64,000 nucleotides of DNA from Nectonema munidae (taxonomy: Eukaryota > Nematomorpha > Nectonematoida > Nectonematidae). Below the pieces are notes generated by a model that searched no databases, was not told the origin of the DNA, and worked only from the letters and a program-made list of their open reading frames with translations. The stretch spans positions 682,001 through 746,000 of the forward strand of contig JAUIRK010001039.1 in the NCBI GenBank assembly GCA_030549495.1. The letters run 5' to 3'. Of the stretch, positions 12,801-20,552 are shown one piece after another. The first letter of the stretch is position 1. Each line of letters opens with the position of its first letter. A program made the position numbers and the translations under genes.

Positions 12801-15800
12801 AGCTCAAAATATGGATTTGCAATACAACTGGACGAATCAACGGACGTGTCAAACTGCGCACAGCTTTTGGTATATGTGCGTTATGCTACTAAGGATGCAT
12901 TTCGAAGTGAATTACTCTTGACCAATGAAATGAGAACTACAACAAAAGGAGAAGACGTGTTCGAGCTTATGAAAACTTTTTCAAAGAAAATGGTCTCCAA
13001 TGAACCAAGTTAGTAGGTTCCACAACTGACGGCACTCCTGTTATGCTTGGGAGAAAATCTGGGTTCCAAGCTCGGGTGTAAGCAGTGTCTCCATCTGTCA
13101 CTTCTGTTCACTGTTTCATACACCGATTTGCTCTCTCTGCTAAGGTTCTATCTACCGATATGAAGACAAGCTTGAAACTGGTGGTTAAAATGGTAAACTA
13201 CATTATGACATCTGCCCTAAATAGTCGTCTCTTCAAGGTCATCTGTGAGGATATCGGATCAGAATACACGTCATTGCTTTTCATACGGAAGTGAGGTTTC
13301 TGTCTCGAGGGAATACCACTATGCTCCTTTTTGTGCTGTGAAAGGAGCTGCTTCAGTTTTTCCAAACAAAAGATCACGAAGTTCAGAAGATCCTTGAAGA
13401 TGGAGACTTCATTCTATACCTTGCCTACCTGTCAGATATTTTTGGAGTCATGTCATTTCTCAGGGCGCTGAAAGTAACATCATTGTTTTCTGAATCAAAT
13501 TGACTGCATTTACTCGAAACCTCGATTTGTGGATTGAGAACAGACCGTTTGGAATGTGTGAGAATGTGGCGTCACTTGGGGAGGGAGGAGCTTAGTATTG
13601 CATTTGGTCAAGAGATCACCAAAGATCTCCTGTTGAAAGATGAAATCAGGCAGTACTTCTTCAATGATGGTGATACACAAACATGCACTTACATTCGGAA
13701 TCCATTCACTACTATTAACACTGGTGATCAATGACAAACAAGAAGAACTCATCGATTTGCAGTGCGACGAAGGTGAAAATCATAAATTGGCCAACTTCTG
13801 GTTAAATGTAAGTCCCTCCTATCTGTCACTAGAGAAAAGCTATTCCTCAGCTTCTCATATTTCCAAGGACATGGGAATGCGAACAAGGGTTTTCTACCTT
13901 TCTTACAATCAAGTCGAAGACAAGAAATCGTCTTGTAAACCCAGGACACAATTATTTTTTAATTGCGGATTCGTTTACTTGTATTATATTCATATGTTAT
14001 TGTTAATCTTTTAGTAGACTTCTTTTATGGTCAAAAATTAATCGTTAAAGTTAGATGGTACGTACCTACAGAATAAATCCATAAGTGGTACACAGCAACA
14101 TAAAGGTTGGGAAACCGTGCTCTAGAGCCAAGAGTTACAGTTCAGCACGCAGTTTCCCATTTTCACATCTCCCTTTACAGTTGATTCATCAAAATTAGCA
14201 TCCCATTTTCAGCTCGAAATCATCGAGATTCTCTGATAAAAGAACTTTTTCACAACGCAATTAATTGATTTTTATCAATATCATATTTCTAAATATCCCA
14301 AAATAACTTCATTGGCTTTAAAAATTCAATGTATGTTTGGCACGACTTATCTTTGCAAGCAAATTTTTTCAGTGATGAATATTGATATGTCAAAAATAGA
14401 ACACGATTTACAACTGATCAGATAAATGCCATTTTGATAGTTTTTATTGCTACGAGTTTACCTCCTTTCTAGTTTCTGGAAAATCAGAAAAGAAAAATAA
14501 GAAGAAAAACTTCATTCAAACCTTTTAATGATTTATAATTTATTCTGTCATTTTTGGTTTGAAATTATGATTATGTGCGCCGTTTGTACCATATGGTTTT
14601 ATTCGGCTCCCAGGAGTTGTGAATAATTGAAATCCAGCCCGCGAGTGATTTGAGTTTGACACGCCTGCTCTAAGATAAAAGAAAAATAGTTACACACAAT
14701 TCATCATAGCACTAAAAGAAATCAAACAAAGAGGTTTTTTGAAAATGAGCAAGATAGTCTAAAATTGATGACTTGCGCCATTTTTGATGACATCATCAAG
14801 TTACCAAACATCACAAAAATCGTGTACAATAAATTTGCTAACAGTCTATGAGTAGATAAATGGCTTTAATCGCGTCAAGATAAGTTTGAATAGGCGTGAG
14901 TGAATTTACCCTCACCTTCCTTCGCAAATAAGTATTGCACCTGAACCGCATTAAAATAAGCTTAAATATAAAAATTCGATTGAAAGAGCAAAGGAGACGG
15001 TCTGTCTTAAATATTTCGGTCTTCAAAAGGTTAAAAATGAGGATCTTTAAATGAAGTAATAAATCATTTCATTAACTGAAAAATTTAGTATCAATTAATG
15101 GCACAACGTTTAAGTAAACCATTTTCTAGCAAGAATCATAGTTAACACACCAATTACTTTGTACCTGTTGAGGCATCGCGAAGTTTTATGAAGAAGGTTT
15201 GTATTCATTTCGTAAAAAATCTCAAAACTTATTTTTTATTGCAACAACATTTTCTTTTGCTTATATTTAAAACTGGTTCAAAAAACTTAAGAGAATTATT
15301 CTCAAATGATTTTTTGATTCAGCTAACGATTTTAATTTTCTTTTTAATGTTTAACTATTTCTTTGCTACTTTACAAAATAAAGAATTATTATTATTAAAG
15401 CTGGTATCTCACCATGCCATTCGCTGTTGGTGATTTTAAAGGAATTGAGATAGGATGATGTTTGCTATTGATATTTTGCCTAAAGAACTATCTATTATTT
15501 AAATAGATAACTAAAAATAGCTTTGAAATGCTCTCGCATGATGAGTAGGAATAATTTCCAGCAGCAACCTGCATAGCCCACAAAATTTCTGCTTTTGTGA
15601 CTTGATCATTGATGGATATAGTCTCAAGGTAAACCATTTTATCTAAAGCTCCGACTCTTTGTTCACTTGTACCAATTCTTTGACTAGCTGGCATCAATAA
15701 TTTTTGATTGGCAAGAGGAACTTTATTTCTATCCTTTGTGTATCAGCATGGCCAATGAGTTGTTTAGCTCCAGTAGTTAAACAGGATATGCTTTTGTTAC

Positions 15801-17224
15801 ATAGTATACATACTCCAGCAAAACTATTCGAAGGATCTTTTTTACACCATTTTGAAAGATTTTGACCATTATTGTCAGTTTTAGAAAGCCAAGGAGGATT
15901 AAATTTAGTTTTTCCACTAGGCATAGTGTATAAAGTTATTAATGAAAAATAAGCTTATTCTAAAAAACAAAATAGTAGATTAAAAATTCAGTGAAAGAAA
16001 TATCTAAACATAAAAATAGTTTAAAACATTTTAAAGAAAAAATTCACAAACTTGCTAGTTTTAACACAATCTAAAATATAAAAAATTATAATAAAAAGTG
16101 ATTAATTAATACACTCACAAATAACAAAAAATACTAAAAGAGCAAAATAAACTATCTTTATACTTAAATAAAATTATACCATATTTTATATTTTAGTGTA
16201 TTGAATTTTTTTTTAGAGAAGTTAACAAATAATGAAAAAGGAAAATAATAAAAAATCACTTTTGTTACTAGGAAACTTTTGAAAAAACTAGGGAAAACTA
16301 GGAAGGTCGGAAAAAACTAGGAATCGCTGCAAGGCCTGTATACCGTATATTTCGGTGTATAAGTCGACCCCCAAAATGAGAGTGATTTTTTTTTATGATT
16401 TTTGCTAATATCTGAGGATATAAATCCACCTTTAAAATGCAGAACTTGCCTAAATTATCGGCTAGCCTAAGCAGCAGTGGGCATTAATTAAAAACTACCC
16501 GTATGTTATTGCAAATATTGTTCTACTTACAATATAAATGATATATAAGGGAGTATTAGCATAAATCTCTATAGTTAAAAATATCTCTATTTACATTAGT
16601 AGCTACATGATTTACATAGGTAGTCACCGCACCGAGGCTGTCGTCGGTATTATCCTACGATTAGGCCTGGTTTCCTGCACCAATCTGCCACAAGATTTAA
16701 AGGTTTGCTTTTTGTTACTGTTATATAAGTTGACCCTCAATTGTGGGCCAATTTAGGCTAAAAGGTCCACTTATACACCGAAATATACTGATAGCCTAAC
16801 TAAATAACTAACTGATAGCCAACTAATCTCACTAACTACTAGACAACTGTCTGCCTGAAATAAAAAACATAGACATTGGTACCAAGAAAATGTTAAATTA
16901 ATTTATTGAACACTGTAAGGGATGTAAGATGCGAGGATAAAATCAGCCTCGTGATAAATTGCAAATGTAGTGAAAATGGCTCGTCACAAAGTGTCTGGCT
17001 TCGTAACACGTACATTTTTTTCGCTAGAAGTCGGCATTCTACTCAACCACACCGCGATTCGAGGTGTCTTGGTGGAGATGTGGCAGAAGTTTTCGCGCAT
17101 GTTTGAGCGCAGAGCGTGCGTCCACTGGTTCATGGGGGAAGGCATGGAAGAGGAAGACTTCCTTCAGAGCTCGCTCCAAATACTCGATCTGATCCAAGAA
17201 TACTCCGAGATCGATAAACTCTGA
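3806..17224 (+). CDS. Divergent tubulin-like gene (or decaying tubulin paralogue), dispersed exons
   Basis: Collinear tubulin-like exons, each judged against known alpha/beta-tubulin. (a) 3806-3897, HNYAKKDEHML and LAYATPHL, matching the NNYARGHY...LADQC stretch; a TAG follows directly and no GT donor lies before it. (b) 5032-5100, AG before and GT after, LLTITCYETLGPGGHGISHL in the place of the GGGTGSG nucleotide loop. (c) 5651 to about 6063, HFSIKYPTC, SRFISSITHFFRF and LDIQTNLIPYPKFSL, matching EFSIYPAP, RLIGQIVSSIT and DLTEFQTNLVPYPRI. (d) 6995 to about 7264, after CTCTTTTAG, with CHICLFF and VYAFVPKSTLKFHI matching CCMLYRG and IQFVDWCPTGFKVGI. (e) 17028-17224, the C-terminus. Tubulins are about 450 aa GTP-binding polymer subunits. 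The first part (GQAGVQ region) was not found, and phases between (b)-(c) and (d)-(e) do not close, so exons are missing or the copy is decaying. Confidence 0.6.
4165..4676 (+). repeat. Composite dispersed repeat, copy 1, with 28-bp minisatellite end
   Basis: This block contains ATCGTATGAGGTAGCAAAAT, TTTTTCGATTCTTTGATTAC and TAGGTAATAACTTTTG. It then has GCATCGTCTCCCCGAATGAG, and ends in head-to-tail copies of a roughly 28-bp motif containing GGTTGGAGATGAATCATCGT. The same modules in the same order recur at 18256-18985. A short TA-rich microsatellite (4676-4700) follows. No open reading frame or terminal inverted repeat was seen, so the class is unknown. Confidence 0.85.
6064..6994. other. Intronic or intergenic stretch between tubulin-like exons
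   Basis: AT-rich sequence with a (CAT)n run near 6660-6680 and no recognisable exon or element. Several open frames (6188-6403 minus; 6515-6896 plus) are low-complexity and lack splice or family support. The stretch 5101-5650 on the other side of exon (c) is similarly featureless. Confidence 0.4.
7365..8080. other. Featureless AT-rich stretch
   Basis: No repeat unit, exon or RNA gene could be supported. The minus-strand open frame at 7705-8037 is rich in Tyr, Leu and Lys with no recognisable domain, and was not accepted. The stretch ends at the left terminal repeat of the pogo-like element. Confidence 0.4.
8082..9758 (+). mobile_element. Decayed pogo-like DNA transposon with both ends
   Basis: The left end after TA (8080-8081) reads CCGTATATCTTTGAGTATAA and continues GTCAATCTC. 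The right end, read inward from 9758, is CCGTATATTTCCCTGCATAG followed by GTTGACTTAATCC, with TA at 9759-9760. TA flanks and a tip of this type are typical of pogo-group elements. A transposase C-terminus is visible at about 9150-9410. The rest of the coding region is too decayed to read. The last 200 bases share GGTTTCCT, GCCACAAGATxxAAAGGTT and TTACTGTTATATAAG with the MITE at 16343. Confidence 0.8.
9150..9410 (+). pseudogene. pogo-like transposase C-terminal remnant (POGK-like)
   Basis: One frame reads MMKSSANVNTESVVKSFKNA, then VSLMHDGTDDDLLYEG. This matches the conserved C-terminal motif of pogo/POGK-like transposases (xVxSFKxCGISNALDGTEDxLLWE). It is followed by an acidic segment and a stop. 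Upstream of the motif the frame is interrupted by a stop, so this is a pseudogene remnant inside the element 8082-9758. Confidence 0.65.
9761..10690. other. AT-rich stretch with one possible micro-exon
   Basis: Mostly featureless. At about 10183-10216 a 34-base open segment (EFRNVSPEEKI) is bounded by a good acceptor (AACTTTTTTTAG) and a good donor (GTAAGCC) on the plus strand. It is too short to assign and its phase does not join directly to the candidate exon at 11320. A short (AAT)n run lies near 10087. Confidence 0.25.
10691..10803 (-). CDS. Candidate internal exon of an unidentified minus-strand gene
   Basis: On the minus strand an acceptor (CATCTTTCCCAATCAG) is followed by 113 bases open in one frame and then a donor (GAAAAG|GTATTTC). 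The 37 codons include CSSQEKESCVYSKPGLK and VGDFKEIRDRVVFEK. Entry is in phase 2 and exit in phase 0. The composition (Lys, Glu, Asp, Val) is protein-like, unlike the surrounding AT-rich noise. I do not recognise a family. The plus strand is also open here, so strand is not certain. Confidence 0.35.
10919..11072 (+). mobile_element. tRNA-derived SINE, family A, copy 1
   Basis: The head carries polymerase III-type boxes: an A-box-like GGTTGGTTAGATACTGGG and a B box GGGTTCGATCCC about 35 bases later. A 3' body follows with CATAGTTTGATACAAGCGGC and CACCCCATGGTACC. A second copy in the opposite orientation lies at 26893-27076 and shares both boxes and the body, so this is a dispersed SINE and not a tRNA gene. 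Confidence 0.8.
11320..11473 (+). CDS. Candidate internal exon of an unidentified plus-strand gene
   Basis: The acceptor GTGAATTTTGCAG and donor CTCCG|GTAAAT bound 154 bases open in one frame (51 codons plus one base). The peptide includes EVQSLKDKLQSDLKMKYSSL, then CPTPFKMIFGRKNEIQKHD and an Asn/Lys/His-rich end. It is amphipathic and basic, plausibly helical. No family was recognised. It lies in the long gap between tubulin-like exons (d) and (e), but the sequence does not resemble tubulin, so it probably belongs to another gene. Confidence 0.4.
11474..12041. other. AT-rich stretch without gene
   Basis: Nothing recognisable was seen between the candidate exon and the left end of the hAT element. 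Confidence 0.4.
12050..14119 (+). mobile_element. hAT transposon (ZBED5/SCAND3-like), full length but with a broken transposase
   Basis: The left tip is CAGGGGTTCCAAACCTGTGG. The right tip read inward is CACGGTTTCCCAACCTTTAT. Both are flanked by the same 8-bp target duplication CTCTAGAG (12042-12049 and 14120-14127), the size and palindromic style expected of hAT. Inside, plus-strand pieces match transposases of the ZBED5/SCAND3/FAM200 kind: SVHCFIHRFALSAKVL, EELIDLQCDEGENHKL and EQGFSTFLTIKSKTRNRL, the last being the conserved hAT C-terminal dimerisation motif (CExGFSxLxxIKTKxRNRL). These lie in different frames, with several stops and frameshifts, so the transposase is dead. The perfect target duplication argues for moderate age. 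Confidence 0.9.
14570..14667. mobile_element. Right end of an older hAT element
   Basis: Read inward from 14667 on the minus strand the tip is CAGGCGTGTCAAACTCAAAT followed by CACTCGCGGGCTGG, the usual terminus of Charlie-type hAT elements. The matching left end was not found. The segment 14128-14569 may be its body, and the element at 12050 may have landed inside it. Confidence 0.55.
15488..16338 (-). mobile_element. hAT-like element 5' part with BED-type zinc finger, 3' truncated
   Basis: On the minus strand, 15924 downward encodes MPSGKTKFNPPWLSKTDNNG, then WCKKDPSNSFAGVCILCNKS and GAKQLIGHADT. This is a BED-type C-x2-C...H zinc-finger start seen in hAT-related transposases (WLxxxDxNGxxxSxWCxK, CxLCxK). 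A second frame (15697-15488) continues with VTKAEILWAMQVAAGNYSYS and CESISKLF, which is the next conserved block of the same family; the two are joined by a frameshift. The tip at 16338 reads CAGGCCTTGCAGCGATTCCT followed by AGTTTTTTCC repeats. The rest of the transposase is missing, so the copy is truncated. Confidence 0.65.
16343..16790. mobile_element. pogo-like MITE, deletion derivative of the 8082 element family
   Basis: The left end after TA is CCGTATATTTCGGTGTATAA followed by GTCGACCCCC. The right end read inward is CAGTATATTTCGGTGTATAA followed by GTGGACC. No coding sequence is present. Its right third shares GGTTTCCT, GCCACAAGATTTAAAGGTTT and TTACTGTTATATAAG with the right end of the element at 8082-9758, so the two belong to one family. 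It sits directly against the tip of the hAT relic ending at 16338. Confidence 0.85.
17028..17224 (+). CDS. Last exon of the tubulin-like gene (alpha/beta-tubulin C-terminal domain)
   Basis: The acceptor TTTTTTTCGCTAG is followed by an exon encoding VGILLNHTAIRGVL, then FSRMFERRACVHWFMGEGME, ending IQEYSEIDKL and a TGA. This matches the tubulin C-terminal helices: alpha-tubulin has [28 protein letters not shown] and ALEKDYEEV at the same spacing. Both HW and GEGMEE are kept. The acidic tail typical of assembled tubulins is almost absent, because the protein stops shortly after the EYSEI segment. The exon is clearly richer in G+C than its surroundings, as expected for constrained coding sequence. 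It is the strongest single piece of evidence for a tubulin here. Confidence 0.85.
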
Positions 17225-18255
17225 ATCCTGGAATCACCGTCACTGCGATACACTCACGCTAAAATGCAAAGCTTTGTTCTCACATTCATATTCCGTACAA
17301 ATACTCACCTTGACATATGGATACAGACAAATCACTTACTTTACTTCAAAGTTGTGCGTATGCATTCAACGCATTTTACATATTACTGACAAATGCTTAA
17401 TCATTTCCACCATCAGCAGTATATCTTTTAAATTTTATTTATGCTTTATCAAGACGAATCACTGGAAAATATTTAATTAACACGCAGTGCTTTTCGTGCA
17501 TTTACTACACATATTCTATTTATCGCTAACATTTAAGGAGTACTTTTAAAAATCTTATTTCGCTATTTATGAGAGAACATATGGGGTGGCTTGTCATTTT
17601 TAAGCAGCGCTCATTGGATGAAACATAATATAACTTTTATCAATAACAATAATAATAATAATGTTTTTACTTGTTATCAAAGATTTTTAATATCGTTATT
17701 TTAAAGTACATAAATCTAATTAATGTAATTTTAGTTAACATGTAATGATAGCAACAACAACGTTTGTTAACTTTATGAGGGAGGGGTAGAAGTTAGCAAA
17801 TGAGATATTGCAATAAATTATTATTTTATTTTTATTGCTGCTATTTACTCGCACCACAAACACTAATAATAATGACATCTTTTATGCTTAACGTGATTTT
17901 ATGAATATTTTATACACCATCTCTATCTCTCGTGCTATTATAAAAATTGTGATTTCCAATAAAAAAATTAAAGAATTTTTACAATTAAAGACATCCATAT
18001 AAGGTACTTATGTATTTTTCCCTTACTGTTGAGCTGTGCTGCAGGGCCTTTTTGATATGCCTCAGTCTTTTCATTTGTGTTTAAAACAAACTCTCAACAA
18101 GAAGAAAATAAATATCACACTCGGCTTCCAAAAATAAGATCTTTCTTAAAATGCTTGAGCTAAGTCATACTAATTTTTATCAAATTATGCACATACGAAA
18201 CTAAAAGTAATGGGAGCCAACGATATATTTAAAAAGAATAAATATTTTTTGATTT
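17225..18255. other. AT-rich stretch after the tubulin-like last exon
   Basis: Presumed 3' untranslated and intergenic sequence. Several (AAT)n/(AATA)n microsatellite runs occur near 17640-17665. No clear AATAAA was assigned to the tubulin-like gene. No exon or element was recognised. Confidence 0.4.
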
Positions 18256-18985
18256 GAACATTTTTCGATTCTTTGATTATTCGACAAATATAATATTTAA
18301 AATCGTGCAAATTGCAAAGTATAGGTAATAACTTTTTTAACATCGTATGAGGTAGCAAAATATGAACAGAAAGTTTGATATTTTTTGATTTTTTAAAGAA
18401 TATTTTTCGATTCTTTGATTACAGAATTTTATTTTGATTATTTGACAAATATAATATTTAAAATCGTGCAAATTGCAAAGTATAGGTAATAACTTTTGTA
18501 ACATCGTATGAGGTAGCAAAATATGAACAGAAAGTTTGATATTTTTTGATTTATTAAAGAATATTTTTCGATTCTTTGATACAGAATTTTATTTTGATTA
18601 TTTGATAAAATATATTATTTAATATCGTGAAAAAATTAATAACTTATCTAACATCCTCTCCCCGAATGAGGTATATCAAATCTTACATCTAGCAAAATAT
18701 GAACTGATAGGTTGGAGATGAATTATCGCGGTATACACAGGTATAATGTATATAGGTAATAACTTATGTAGCATCGTCTCCCCGAATGAGGTATATCAAA
18801 TCTTACATCTAGCAGAATGTGAACAGAAAGTTGAACATTGTCTCCCTAGTCATTTGTACATGGAATAGAAACCATCGTAGAATACAGGTTGGAGATGAAT
18901 CATCGTAGAATACAGATTGGAGATGAATCATCGTAGTATACAGATTGGAGATGAATCATCTTAGTTAACAGGTTGGAGATAATCT
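18256..18985 (+). repeat. Composite dispersed repeat, copy 2, with 142-160 bp units and 28-bp minisatellite
   Basis: The motif TTTTTCGATTCTTTGATT ends at 18278, 18420 and about 18580, giving tandem units of about 142 and 160 bp. A module with GCATCGTCTCCCCGAATGAG follows. It ends in four to five copies of a 28-bp unit (GTAGAATACAGGTTGGAGAT plus GAATCATC) at about 18880-18980. The locus at 4165-4676 has the same modules in the same order but fewer tandem units. Confidence 0.9.
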
Positions 18986-19186
18986 TTATTTAATTAATAT
19001 AAATTTAATTATCTAAATTGTTTTATTTAGATAATATAAAGTTTAGCTTGCACATACTAAAAACTATTGAACATTTTTTCTAATACATACAATTTTACTT
19101 CCTCTCTTTTTCTCGAACATATGGTATGTGATCTAGTTAAATAAAAAAAATTACTTTTGTCTTTATAGCATTTTGTTTAAAAAAAT

Positions 19187-19502
19187 TATGCGACCTTTAC
19201 AGACACAAAGACATATTCAAAACTGCCTTCAAAAAAAAATGTTTACAACATCGGGTTTAAGATACAACAAAAATGGGAGAATCCATTTTTTAAACTTACC
19301 AAACCCACATGAGTATGAAATTAAAAGAGATAATGAAGAGAATAAAAACTTGGGTACAGCTTTAACAAGATTTGCCATAATACTTTTCTTTATAATGTTT
19401 TCCTTATTTCATACGATTGACAGGAGAGTTGTTCCTTTCTCAAGGAAGATAAAATATTACTTTTGGTATTCAAATGTTTTCTCCTTAAAATTTAAACTCT
19501 AA
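19187..19502 (+). CDS. Candidate exon or small gene for a single-pass membrane protein, unidentified
   Basis: After an acceptor-like TTTTGTCTTTATAG an open frame begins MRPLQTQRHIQNCL, with a basic, Gln/Lys-rich N-terminus lacking acidic residues, as in mitochondrial presequences. Then come YNKNGRIHFLNLPNPHEYEI and KRDNEENKNLG, one hydrophobic segment (ALTRFAIILFFIMFSLF), and a basic end (RRVVPFSRK). The total is about 104 residues. I do not recognise the family. Donor and downstream exon are unclear. The reading could be an exon of a longer gene that also includes 19564-19714, but the phases do not join simply. Confidence 0.35.
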
Positions 19503-19563
19503 ATTCATGATCTAGGACTACAATCATTGATTAAGTTGAACTATCCAAATTAATCCCTCACAG

Positions 19564-19714
19564 AGGCTGCCTCAAGCAAATTTTAGGCTTAAGTGGAAGT
19601 TTACACTTCGAGCCAGCATTGGCTGATGCAATCATTTTTTCATCGTTATTGCTGAGAGATTTTGGTCCTCAAAAAAGTCTTAAGTGTGATTTTCAACTAT
19701 GCACTATTTATGGG
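19564..19714 (+). CDS. Candidate internal exon, unidentified protein
   Basis: The acceptor TTAATCCCTCACAG and donor TATGGG|GTAAGG enclose 151 bases open in one frame (one base plus 50 codons). The peptide includes GCLKQILGLSGSLHFEPALA, then DAIIFSSLLLRDFGPQKSL and KCDFQLCTIYG. It has the look of a folded globular domain, with alternating hydrophobics and two cysteines. I could not name a family. It lies 0.8 kb from the 3' end of DSCC1 on the opposite strand. Confidence 0.4.
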
Positions 19715-20444
19715 GTAAGGAATTTTAGTTCAAAATTCTCTTTATATGTTTTTTGATTCTATCTAAGAATTTGGGAAAACGTGATTTTCTTTTCACATTT
19801 TTCTCTATACTCCTTTATTTGATACGGTTGATTAACAACGCGTCAAGGCCAGTTATTAGGACTATAATACTACAAAATCTACGATATGTACACACGCCTA
19901 GGATTGAATGAGTGATTAAAATTTGATACTTCAGATTTGGATATTTTGGATATGCACGGAATATTAAATCTGAAGCGTTTATAATCCGTGCAAATAAATT
20001 TTTAAGAGTTTTACCTTCGAATGCAGGAAAGATCAAAGATTTTAACTCCTCATTATACGATTATTATTTTTTAAATCTCTTTTTGGGTTAGCGGAGATTG
20101 TCAAGAAACACATATATCATTTTACAAGTTTCTTGATCTCTCTCTAAGCTTAATTTTTCTCATCATCATGCGCTTAATTAAAAATAAAATATGCTGAGTA
20201 ATATGAATTCCTCTTGTGCGTATGAAATATAAAATGAAACACAAATACTACAAATGTAAAGAAAGTAATTAGTGATGATGAAAAAATCTGCAAGCGAGTG
20301 TTTGAGGTTTGTAAAATGACGCGTGTAAATGATTTATGTTCTTCTTGCTTTTGTAGCTTTCTTGGCAATCTCCTAGAACCTTTTTTAAATTCTCTTTTGG
20401 GGGAGTAGAAAGGTATTAGAAAACGTGTATTTGTATAGTAGATA

Positions 20445-20450
20445 TTTATT
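20445..20450 (-). terminator. Putative poly(A) signal of DSCC1
   Basis: AATAAA on the minus strand, about 103 bases downstream of the DSCC1 stop codon, at the usual place for a short 3' untranslated region. Confidence 0.5.
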
Positions 20451-20552
20451 TCATCATATACTCCTCCCTAAAATACAGCAACTTATTGTCAAAGTTCGCC
20501 GAAAAGTAAACACTAAGATGTGCAAGCGTCATTCGAGATGGTTGAGCCAGAT

